Assembly: GCA_029216955.1 (NCBI GenBank)
Contig: JANAVB010016213.1
Span: forward strand, 45,480 to 109,479
Direction of reading: 5' to 3'
Origin: Iris pallida
Lineage: Eukaryota; Streptophyta; Magnoliopsida; Asparagales; Iridaceae
Length of the DNA: 64,000 nt
The notes under the pieces: model-generated
Told to the model about the DNA's origin: nothing
What the model saw: the letters and a program-made list of their open reading frames with translations, nothing else
Databases searched by the model: none
Position numbers and translations under genes: made by a program
Shown: positions 37,325 through 47,136 of the stretch, piece by piece
Numbering within the stretch: position 1 is the stretch's first letter
Layout: each line of letters starts with the position of its first letter

Positions 37325-37812
37325 AAATATCGATGCTAGTGGTAATGTGGACGTAGCAAGGATATTTCTGGTGGGTATTCTGCTGGAGAATTTTTATGTG
37401 GACCTATTATCCATTTTATATTCGAATGATTCGAATATAGATAATAAGTTGAACGAAGCTGCTAGTAGAGGTAATATGGACATAATAGCATACGATGTTC
37501 TATATCTGACCAGAGGTAATATGGACGTAGAAAGATATATAGCATTGGGGGGAGTGGATAGTTCAGAGGTAGTATGGACATGACTATCCTTGATGAATGC
37601 TTTGCTCAGAGGTTATGTGGACATGGCAAAACATTTGATCATTCCACTGGAGAAATATTTATCAGAAAATAATTCAGAGGTAATGGGGTCGTGACTTGTT
37701 TTCGTCAAACCGAGTTTGGACAGAGTCAAAAACGGGAATGATTCCACTGGGGAAATATTTAGAGGACCTATTATCCAGGGCGTATTCAAGACTCTTAAAA
37801 TACGGATAATAG
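37325..37812. repeat. Hairpin block of element E, second
   Basis: Constant-loop hairpins: AAATATC..TGCTA (37325, 37334) with TAGCA..GATATTT (37354, 37361); TGCTA (37460) with TAGCA (37486); TATATCT (37501) with AGATATA (37533); GGATAGT (37556) with ACTATCC (37583); AATG..TTTGC (37596, 37601) with GCAAA..CATT (37626, 37632); GAAAA (37665) with TTTTC (37699). Family P palindromes: 37403-37446, with inner ATATTCGAAT/ATTCGAATAT, and CTATTATCC (37768) with GGATAATAG (37804). Confidence 0.85.
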
Positions 37813-37894
37813 TTAGATAGTTTTTTTCGAATCATATAAACATCGCACTGTACATTTACATGACTAAATATATATGAACATTATGTAAAAGAGG

Positions 37895-38835
37895 TTACAC
37901 ATAGTATTTCTTCAGGAACTTGCCATTGATGGGCATCATGAGCAAGTCACCATCGGGCTTGGTCAGCCGGTACGCACCGTTAGAGTACATTGATTCTATG
38001 ACAAAAGGACCTTCCCATTTAGGTTAGAATTTCTCTTTTGTTTTGTAAGTCATGACCATCGGTCTTCTCACTGCTAAGACCAGATCGCCGACTTGGAAGA
38101 TTCTTTCCTTTACCTTTTTGTTGAAAGCTCTGGAAAGGCGTGCTTGGTATAGCTCAATGCGCTGTTGAGCTAACAAGTATTTTTCGTCTAGCGCTTCGAG
38201 CTCTTGGAGTCGCAGACGATAGCTTTCTTCAGTAGTCAGCTCGCTGGCTAGGGCTACTCGAAGAGAAGGAATCTGAATTTCTAGAGAAAGAACTGCTTCG
38301 CTCCTATAAACCAGACAGAATGGCGTACTGCCTGTTGGAGTTCGGACCGTTGTACGATAGGCCCATAGACATTCACCGAGCTTCTCATTCCAATCGTGCT
38401 TGTTTGAAGATACGAACTTCTTGAAAAGTTTTATGATGGTTTTGTTGAAGGCCTCTGCTAGCCCATTAGCTGCTGGATTGTAGGCAGTAGAGGCAATGTT
38501 CTGGATTCGATTCTTATCGCAGAATCGATAGAACGCATGGCTTGCGAACTGTGGACCATTATCATGGATGATCCTACGAGGTAGGCCAAAGCGGTAGATG
38601 ACGTGATGTTTGATAAAACTGATCACGTTTGACATCTTCACTTCGGTGAGCGGTATAGCTTCCGCCCATTTGGAGAAGTAATCGGTTATGGCTAGGATGA
38701 ACCGATGTCCTTTGGAGGATGGCGGGCTGATTGGTCCTATGACGTCCAAGCCGTAGGCTTCAAACGGCCAAGATGCTGTCGTCGAGTGTAGGAACTCCGA
38801 AGGTTGATGAATGAAATCGACGTGGAACTGACAAG
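37895..38835 (-). pseudogene. Integrase of element E, C-terminal two thirds
   Basis: It starts inside the zinc finger (ACQFHVDFIHQPSEF) exactly at the D insertion. It carries the first catalytic Asp in LDVIGPISPP, the second in IIHDNGPQFASHAF and the Glu in NGLAEAFNKT. It ends with FQVGDLVLAVRRP, KWEGPFVIESMYSNGAYRL and KFLKKYYV-stop at 37895. The only break in this piece is a TAA at 38024-38026. The first third of the same domain is at 53961-54160. All three acidic residues are kept, but the domain is interrupted by D. Confidence 0.88.
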
Positions 38836-38840
38836 CTCTA

Positions 38841-39565
38841 TATTTTACTTAACAAAATGCCTTAAAAGTCTTTTGAAAGAAAATAAGAAAAAGTGTACAA
38901 AAGTATAAGTAAATTCTGGAAAGTATTGCTATGGAAGTCTAATCTGAGAGCGATCACTTTGTTCTTTGGACCACACAATGATGATGAAGAGAACTGCTTA
39001 GAAAAGAACAACTGGAAGAACTAAATCACCAGAAAGATATCGACACAATTGGCACTAAGTCACCAAACGAAAAAATACGCTTACGTTATACGTGCCAGCA
39101 TAAATTAAAAAATCAAAAATAAGCTCACGTTATACGTGCCAGCGTAAATTAAAAGATTAAAAATATGCTCACGTTGTGCGTGCCAGCGTAGAACTTGAAA
39201 ATACGCCCACGTTATACGTGCGAGCGTAAAAGCTCAAAATGTGCCCATGTTATACGTGCGAGTGTAAAATCTGAAAATACTTTCACGTTATACGTACGAG
39301 CGTAAAATCTGAAAATGTGCCCACGTTATACGTACGAGCGTAAATTTGAAAAATACGCAAGTCAAAAGACTATGTATTTTTCACATGTAAAATTTTACTC
39401 TTTTGAACAGAAGCGTGAAAATTTCATTCTTTAGACTGCGTAAAACTCTTGCATAAAACAAATTCTCTTAAAAAATAGAGAACTTTTTACGCGTAAAACT
39501 CAAGTATAGTTATTTGCATAGAGTTTGAATTTGCATAGAGTTCATATTTGAATTCTTTACTAACA
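38841..39565 (-). repeat. 3' LTR of element D (short or rearranged)
   Basis: The 215 bases at 38841-39055 match the end of the 5' LTR (52895-53109) at about 90% identity by eye. Beyond that the two LTRs do not align well. This one holds a hairpin minisatellite and AT-rich sequence and lacks the TATA box. The upper end is placed at TTACTAACA (39565), before a T-rich (minus A-rich) tract, by analogy only. A deletion from U3 into the first exon of the antisense gene would explain the short length. Confidence 0.55.
39076..39345. repeat. Hairpin minisatellite in the D 3' LTR, seven units
   Basis: Units of 37-44 bp begin at about 39076, 39120, 39164, 39202, 39241, 39278 and 39317. Each has nested arms, TACGC ... 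CACGT-TAT-ACGTG ... GCGTA. Arm bases vary between units (for example CACG with CGTG in unit 3). Confidence 0.85.
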
Positions 39566-39592
39566 TGATTTTTCTTTATTGAACTTTTTTTT

Positions 39593-42500
39593 GCAGTGGA
39601 CTTGGGGCCCATCCTCTCTCTGAGGTGTTTGGCTCACCAGCTGGCATTCTGGGATCAAATTATCTGAAGAATTTATCCCATGTCGAGTTCCCACAAATTG
39701 ACAAGCAGTATCCCCATGAAAGACATCAATTGATAGCTGCTCAAGGAGATAGAATGTTGCTGTCTCTGATGAACGGAGAACTATTAACATCACTGGATGG
39801 CCAGCATTATCTGAAGCCTGCATTCATGTTCGGGGATACAATTGACTTCAAATCTCAGACAAACCCCGAGAAGGAGTCTTAGGTATTCAAATTTGGAGAA
39901 AGGGCGATGTATCTCCCAACAATGCCAAAAGATTATCCCTTTTCTTCTTTTGCTCATGCTACTCATCCGAGACGGATGATCTAGAATCTGACTCCCAACA
40001 GTCAAGGAAGACCGGGGAGAATCATACTCAAGAGAGATGAAAATCAAATAGGTTATCATACAAGTACTCCCAGTGGTGGTGTCATTCATTTCTCCGGCTT
40101 ATTGCCTGGATTTACACCGAGTGAGGGCTCATCTCTGATCCAACCGGTGTAGATACCGATATTTATAAACAAGTTTATGAACGCTTCAGTACTGTATCCC
40201 CAGGTCAACCCTAGGCTTCCAGGGTGGATGACTCCTCACAACAAAAACTGGGTTTAACTTAGTTCTTAGATCATAAAGAACTTTGAAGCAGATCTAAAAG
40301 CCATTGGTTTGTTTGAAGCGGTAGCCTCCACAAGTCAAGGCATACCTATAAAGAACAATCTGTTCTTAGCTCTGATGGAGTTGTATATTAGCTCGACAGG
40401 AACATTTGTAACCCAGTAGGCGAAATGGGTTTTGTACTTCATGAGATGCAATTCATCTCCAAGCTACCAATGGGGTAAGTTCCATATGAAGAGTACGTTC
40501 CCTCCAACCGGGAACTAGAAGAAATTAGCAAGAAAAATCCTCGCTTAGTTGAGGTTTATCAAGAATTGATGTGCCATTATTTGATTTGCACTACTATGTA
40601 TGAAAGTGGATCGCATTTGGCATACATCAATAAATGGACAACATATCGATTCTATCATAAGAATAGAATATCCAAGGAAGACAATGAGAGATTTCAAGAC
40701 AACAAGGCTCAACCTATCAACCCTTGTTCAATAATTCCTGCTGATATGATAAACACATAGATGATCACATATAAGTCCCCGGACAAGTATTTGACCACCA
40801 AGACTGGAGAATTACCTGCGGGAACTGAAGCATTGAGCTTTCTGAGACATGGCAGTCGAAAGCCCTTAAAGGAAGCCTTGTTGACAGGCTTTCTTTCCCT
40901 GTGGCTGCAAAGATGGGTCGTACCAGGGACTGGTACAGTCGATAGGATTCACCAAAATGTACTATGGCCAGCAGTACGTTTGGTATTTAAGGCCAGACTC
41001 AACCTATTAGCGGCAATGGTATGTCGGATAAATGCAAGTTTGTGAGCATTTGGTGATGAACTGCTAATGCTCCTTACCCTAAAGATTTCCCTAGGGTGGA
41101 GATGCCCTATTCTTATTTAATGGACTGGTTATTGCATCACAACTGCAACTTATTGCCACCAGGCCCTGAAAATGATGCGGAGGTATTCCTCCAGAAGTTT
41201 AGTAAAGCCACGTGGAATACGACTTCAGTGACGGATACCCAGGCAACACTAAACTTCTCCCATGGGTGGAACCTTTTCTGCACACGACCACCAGTCCCAG
41301 CCGACTGTTTCGGTGTACAATTTGAAGATATAGGTCGAGAGATGACTGAGATACCTGCACCAGTCTTTAAATGGCTAATATACATCACACCCTCGCATCT
41401 GATGTATAGAACTGAAGACAACTGTATCTTCGAATCGTATCTACCCAGTCGGTTCGCTCGTCAGTTCGGGTATGACCAACTTCATGTTGGTAATCCCTCC
41501 ACTACTTTCAACTATTATGGAAAGTTAGTTGATGGCACGAGGGCATGGCGGTATTTCAGCGCTGGATGCACCGGTGCCAAATTCCATGTGTCGACTGCCA
41601 CAAGTACAACTGAGGTACGAATGCTTCATTCGTATGCTCATTTTTATGCCTCCATTCGCTTCTTCGCAAAAGACTACAATATGAAGGGACGTCTTCGGTG
41701 GGAAAAGGAAAGAGACGCCGAAGAACCAGTTATGGTGCCTTCGGACATTCCTGATGATGCTGTTCCAGATGAATATCTGGAGACGATCCCGACGGGAGTT
41801 GGGGAGATAGCTGCAGGACCCATTACCATCACTACAACCCAGAAACGGAAACCAGACACAGCTGTTACTATCCGGGAAAAGAAGAAGAAGACTACTGTTA
41901 AAGGGCCTTCCAGACAGAGAGCCGCTACTCCAGAAAGCGAAACTCCTGTTGATGAGCCTCAAAATATTACATCTTCTTTAGCTCAACCTGGAGAAGGGTC
42001 TTCATTATCCCAACCAGCAGCAGCAGCAGAAGTCATAGGAGTCCTATCTCCCAGACGTCTCTGTACTTCATTGCATCTGACTTTGCCACAAAAGGTGCAA
42101 GCTGTTGAAGACACCGCCACGACTCATGCTAATGATTCAAAACCCATCCCTTCGGATGAACCGGCTCTCGAGTTAGATGATGATGACTGGGATTTAGATT
42201 ATGACACACTCTTGTCGCATCCTGCACCTACCCCAGGTAAAGATAAATTACATAAGATTTATACATAAATATGTATTATGATTTTGTATATTGACTATTT
42301 TGTTTAATCTTTGTAGGTATTATCACTGTAGCAAAGTCCGTTGCTCCTCCTCCTCCTTAAAAGACTATTCATGAAGAGGACATAGAATATTAAGAAGAGA
42401 GTTCTTCTTCGAAAGAATATTCTGCTTCTAAAGAAGGTTCTCCATCTATGGAGATACAACAAGAGCCTGTAGTAGAGGTAGACCAAGAATTGCCTTCTCT

Positions 42501-43611
42501 TGCTGAAAAAAGAGAAGAAGTGCCAACTACAGTAGAAGAGGCAGTAGTGCCCCAAGAATCAGTTGCTGCTAAAGAACCCATTGTTGAAGACGTAGATATA
42601 GCAACAACATCAATTACTACTGCCAGTCCAGCACAAGTTCTTGAGACAGTTGTGTTCTGGTCTGAATCGAACATAGGAGGCATCACCTCCATGATACCAT
42701 CCTCTACCACCGAAACTCATCCTCCGGAGGTAGCAGAAAAAGTTGCTGAAGTAGTCCCGAAACTCTCTGAAAATCAATTAGCCATGGTAACGATAACAGA
42801 TATATCGTTATATCAGCTTGCTACTACAGCAACGACAGCACCTGTCTCCAATTTTTAGAAAAAGAGACTGGCAGATATCGTTGATACGCCAAGCTCCAAC
42901 GCTGATATGAATCTTTTGGTAGAGATTCATACAGAAACTTTTTACAAAACTTTGGCAATAGTCTTGAAGAAAGGCCTCAGTTATGAGAGCTTGAAAAGTG
43001 CTATTGCTACTACTATAGACAATATAGCAATGTTTAATGATACTGAGAGGGCAGCAGCTCTGCAGAAAATATTCTAGGGACTTGAACAACCCATCAAAGA
43101 ATATCTGAGGTTATCAAGTGGGACTATAGAAAGCCTCGTCCAATCCGACTATGATGCTCTTACTAATGAGTATACAACTTGGGAAATCTTTAAGATTACA
43201 GCAATAAGGTCGCCATGGAAAGGACCTTCTTGAGAGAAAATAAACCCTTATTGGAGCAGCATAAACAAGCCTACGACTCAATGAATATCAAAATTCATCA
43301 AAAAATGATAGAATTCGTGAAGTCGAGGCTGAGCTGGCTCGATTAAAGGAGGAGCAGAACCGGATGATAGCAGATAAGGACCAATATTTGAGGCAAAGCT
43401 CTATTTTGGAAGAACAGATCTTTGGTTCTGAATCAACTATCAAAACCCTTAAAGAAGCCAAAGACAAAATGATAGCTGCCTTCGCTGAACTTTCCCACCT
43501 CTGTACTGCAGAAGCTCGGAGAACCATAGCATATACAACTGTATTGGGCTCTCGCGAAAAACGTTTGGCAGAACTACAAAAAATGAATGAAGATCTGTCT
43601 GCTCCACCTTA
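39593..43611 (+). pseudogene. Antisense accessory gene of element D with PMD-like domain and intron
   Basis: It starts after an acceptor-like TTTTTTTTGCAG with LGAHPLSEVFGSPAGILG; no first exon is seen. Degenerate frames continue to 41045. A 390-codon frame (41096-42268) then includes YLMDWLLHHNCNLLPPGPEN, HLMYRTEDNCIFESYLPSRF, ARQFGYDQLHVG and GTRAWRYFSAG. Motifs like RFARQFGYDQ resemble the plant mobile domain (PMD) family, found in plant transposons and in MAIN-like silencing factors; this is my inference without a search. A basic linker (REKKKKTTVKGPSRQR), an acidic tail, then an 80-bp intron (42237-42316) lead in frame to a Glu/Val-rich part. The segment shared with A and E follows, then a coiled coil (43320-43611). 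Several stops are present. Confidence 0.6.
42237..42316 (+). other. Intron in the D antisense gene
   Basis: The donor is CAG|GTAAAG at 42237 and the acceptor TTTGTAG|G ends at 42316. Removing the 80 bases joins the 41096 frame in phase to the frame that is open at 42448-42858, with two TAA stops in between where CAA would fit. The intron is T-rich. Confidence 0.6.
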
Positions 43612-43626
43612 GAAATTTTTGTACTC

Positions 43627-43632
43627 AATAAA
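43627..43632 (+). terminator. Polyadenylation signal of the D antisense gene
   Basis: AATAAA lies 16 bases after the stop codon, in the context AATAAAGAATTT shared with E. Confidence 0.55.
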
Positions 43633-43733
43633 GAATTTTTTATCTTCTGTCATTTCCTTTATTTTGCTGATGTATTATTTCCAATCATGAAATAAATGAA
43701 AAATATTTAAAATATGTGTGAGATAGAAAGCAA

Positions 43734-43994
43734 TTATCAAAGGTAATATGGACATGATAAGTTTTCCAAACTCAACAAAGTAGTATCTATCCAGAGGTAA
43801 TATGGACATGATAGATAATAAATCTTATTTTCTTTTTGGAGTATACAATACTGTCAGAGGTAATATGAACATAATATATCGTAATGACTCAAAGAAAATT
43901 AGATTAATATCTATTCAGAGGTAATATGCACATGATAGATAATAATGAAAAGAATTAGATTTAATATTTATTCAGAGGTAATGAAGAATGAATA
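43734..43994. repeat. Constant-loop hairpin array of element D
   Basis: TTATC (43734) pairs with GATAA (43756); TATCTATC (43784) with GATAGATA (43810); TATCTAT (43908) with ATAGATA (43935); TATTTATTC (43965) with GAATGAATA (43986, one wobble). All surround the core CAGAGGTAATATGGACATG or a close variant. A fifth copy near 43856 has weak arms. Family P palindromes are absent here. Confidence 0.85.
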
Positions 43995-44043
43995 ATCAGC
44001 TTAACCAAATCATGGTAGCTGGGGAATAAAGAAGAAATTCAAA

Positions 44044-45382
44044 CTCAGTATTTCTTCAAGAATTTACTGTTAATTGGCATCATGAGCAAATCTCCATTAG
44101 GTTTAGATAACCTATAAGCACCATTGGAGAATACGGTTTCGACTACATAAAGACCTTCCCATTTATCTTAAAATTTGCCTTTACTTTTATGAGTCATAAC
44201 CATAGGTCTTCGGACAGCTAGAACTAGCTCTCCTACTTTAAATACCCTTTCTTTAACTTTGCAATTGAAAGCTCGAGATATGCGGGCTTGATACAGCTCA
44301 ATGTGCTGTTGTGCTTGAAGATGCTTCTCATCCAAACCTTCAAGTTCTTGGAGTCTTAAGCGGTCATTATTCTCCGTAGTTAGCTCATTAGCAATAGCTA
44401 TTCTAAGAGATGGTATCTGGATCTCCAGTGGAAGAACAGCTTCACATCCGTAAACCAGTAAAAATGGTGTAAAACCAGTTGGAGTTCTGACCGTTGTTCG
44501 ATAAGCCCATAAATATTCTCCAAGTTTCTCGTTCCAATCACGTTTATTAGAAGAGACGAACTTTTTGAAAAGTTCGATAACTGTTTTCTTGAAAGCTTCT
44601 GCTAAACTATTAGCAGCTGAATTATAAGCCATAGAAGCTATGTTCTGGATCCGATTCTTGTCACAAAATTGGTAAAATGCCTGACTAGTAAATTGTGGCC
44701 CGTTATCATAGATTATCTTTCGGAGGATCCCGAAACGATAAATGACATGATATTTGATAAAATTAACCACATTAGACGTTTTTACTTCAACAAAAGGAAC
44801 TGCTTTCGCCCATTTAGAAAAATAATCAGTTATAGCCAGAATAAACCGATATCCTTTGACAGAAGAAGGATTAGTCGGACCAATAATATCCATACCCCAA
44901 GCTTCGAAAGGCCAAGAAGCTATTGTAGGATGTAAGAATTCAGAGGTTTGGTGAATAAAATCAGTATGAATCTGACATGCTTTACACCGTCTGGCATAAT
45001 CCACAGCATCTGCTATCATGGAAGGCCAATAATAACCCATTCTTCGAATACGGTCTTGTAACTTTGGACCTGCTTGATGTACACTGCAAACTCCATCATG
45101 ATCTTTACGAAGTATTTGCTTGGCTTCACTTTTCGAGAGATAGCACAATAAAAGCCCGTCATAAGAACGACGATACAATATGTACATAGAAGAATCGTAG
45201 TAAAATCGAAATGATCGTCTTTTGATTGATACAGCTTCGTTTGGATCTTCAGGTAAAATCCCATAGACCGTATAATCAATAAATGGACTTCTCCAATCCT
45301 TTTGTTGAGAGTTAGATTCAGTAGCATAACTCTGTTCGATAAGCAAATTATTCTTGATACAGAATAGATCTCGATCCAACAA
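44044..45382 (-). pseudogene. Integrase of element D
   Basis: A 404-codon frame contains the whole catalytic part. The H2C2 zinc finger has His95, His102, Cys133 and Cys136 (KDHDGVCSVH ... RRCKACQ). The core is Asp165 (GMDIIGP), Asp226 (IIYDNGPQF) and Glu262 (SLAEAFKK), so the spacing is D-x60-D-x35-E, canonical for retroviral-type integrases. The C-terminal part FKVGELVLAVRRP is followed by a TAA at 44168-44170, after which the frame goes on (KWEGLYVVETVFSNGAYRL) to the natural end at 44044. There is no chromodomain, which agrees with a Tat rather than a chromovirus assignment. Upstream the frame joins the RNase H frame through one TAA at 45458-45460. Confidence 0.92.
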
Positions 45383-46470
45383 AGTGATGGTATTTTGTCT
45401 TCTGATTGAAACTGCTAAATCTGCAGCTAGACTAGCAAGAGCGTCAGCTTCTAAATTTTAAGAGCGTGGTACCAATTCAATAAAGAATCCTTTGAATGAA
45501 AGAGCCAGTTCGATTACCACTTGATGATAGGGAATGAGGTCAGGATTTCTGACTTCATATGTCCCTCTGACCTGATTCACAATCAGTTGAGAATCTTCAT
45601 ATGCTTCTAAGAACTCAATATCTAATTGTTTTGCTACTTGAAGACCAATTAGCAGAGCCTTATATTCTGCCACATTATTGGAACATGGTTCATTGACGGA
45701 ATAAGCACGGTATATAACCATTTTATCAGGAGAAATCAAGACAATGCCTACTCTAGAGATAATATTGCCTTTAGGTCCAACTCGTGATGCTCCATCAAAG
45801 TATAGTTGCCAAATATTATCCCTTAAAGTCATGTTACAATCTACGACTTCATCTGGAATGTTGTCATATAGCTTAGAAGTTTCAGGTATAGGATGAGCTG
45901 CTAAGAAGTCAGCTAATGCTTGACCCTTCACCGATTTTTGAGGTATATAGACCATATCATAAGGAGTAAGCAACATTGCCCAAGTAGCTAATCGGGAGTT
46001 AAGAATACTCGGCTTTTTCATTAATACCCGAATATAATTTATTCTGAATATAACATGAATAGTCTGTCTTGATACATAATGTCTTATCTTTTGAATGACA
46101 AAAACCAAAGCTAGACATTCTTTTTCTACAGGAGTATATTTGTTTTCAGTCCCAACCATCATTCGACTGAGATAATATATTGCTTGTTCATGACCTTTAT
46201 CACTTTTTTGTACAAGAAGAGCACCAAGAGAATGATCTAATACTCGAACATACAGCAAAAATGATCTTCCCACTACTGGGGCTACTAAAACAGGTAGATT
46301 TATGAGGTATTGTTTGATGTCATTGAATGCTTTTTGACATGCTTCATCCCAAACAAATGATACACCCTTCTTCAGTAAACGAGAGAAAGGTTGACATCTT
46401 CTAGAAAGATTTGATATAAATCTCCTGATATAAGCAATACGACCTTGAAAGCCACGAAGCTCTTCAGATT
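45383..46470 (-). pseudogene. Two RNase H domains of element D
   Basis: The first, degenerate RNase H reads FLLYVRVLDHSLGALLVQ and YTPVEKECLALVFVIQ. After the connector (VKGQALADFLAAHP) comes the second RNase H with its acidic set: LYFDGASRVG, NNVAEYKALL, AYEDSQLIVNQ and, after one TAA at 45458-45460, NLEADALASL. This matches the dual RNase H of Tat elements. The frame is otherwise open from 46273. Its upstream joint with RT (LRGFQGRIAYIRRF on the minus strand near 46440) is broken by a frameshift at about 46470. Confidence 0.88.
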
Positions 46471-47136
46471 ACGTAGAGGACGCATTTTAAGATTGCTTTG
46501 ACTTTATCAGGATCAACATAGATACCTTGAGAAGTAATGACAAATCCCAAAAACTTGCCACTAGAAACCCCTAAGAAAGACTTAGTGGGGTTCATCTTTA
46601 ATTGATGTCTACGCATCAACTCGAATACTGTCTTCAAGTCTTGAATATGATCATCTTTTAATCGACTTTTGACAGCGATATCATCCACGTAACATTCAAC
46701 TATTTTTCGTAGATGTTCTTGAAAGAATTGCTCATGGCCCTTTGATATGTAGCACCGGCATTTTTCAAACCAAAAGGCATAACTGTGTAGCAATAAACTT
46801 CAAGGGGTATTCGGAAAGCAGTGTGCTTTTCATCTCCTAGATACATCTTAATCTGATTGTATCCTGAGAATCCGTCCATGAAAGACATACGTTCAAAACC
46901 ACATGTATTGTCTATCATGACATCGGTGATCGGAAGTAGAAATTCGTCTTTTGGACAAGCTACGTTAAGATCTCAAAAATATATGCAAACTCGAACTTTT
47001 CCATTCTTCTTCATGACAGGAATAATATTGGCAACCCAATCTGGGTGTTGTTCTTCACGAAAAAAAAGCCACATGTGATCAATTTTTTAACTTCTGCTTC
47101 AATTACATCCATCATATCCGGTCGTAAACGTCGCTG
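46464..47136 (-). pseudogene. Reverse transcriptase of element D
   Basis: RT makes cDNA from the element RNA. Motifs in order: PDWVANIIPVMKKNGKVRVC (about 47040-46980), CPKDEFLLPITDVMIDNTCG, MSFMDGFSGYNQIKM, YCYTVMPFGLKNAGATYQRA, then YVDD at 46681-46692 in VECYVDDIAVKSRL, and MNPTKSFLGVSSGKFLGF. The catalytic Asp pair is kept. Breaks: a shift or stop near 46975, a frameshift near 46735 just before YVDD, and one near 46470 after the thumb. Confidence 0.88.

Noticed and set aside
38836..39055. Microhomology deletion joining a gag leader to integrase
   Set aside because: At first the junction looked like an internal deletion. The CTCTA pair at 38836 and 53956 and the in-frame rejoining of integrase show it is simply the boundary of the inserted element D.
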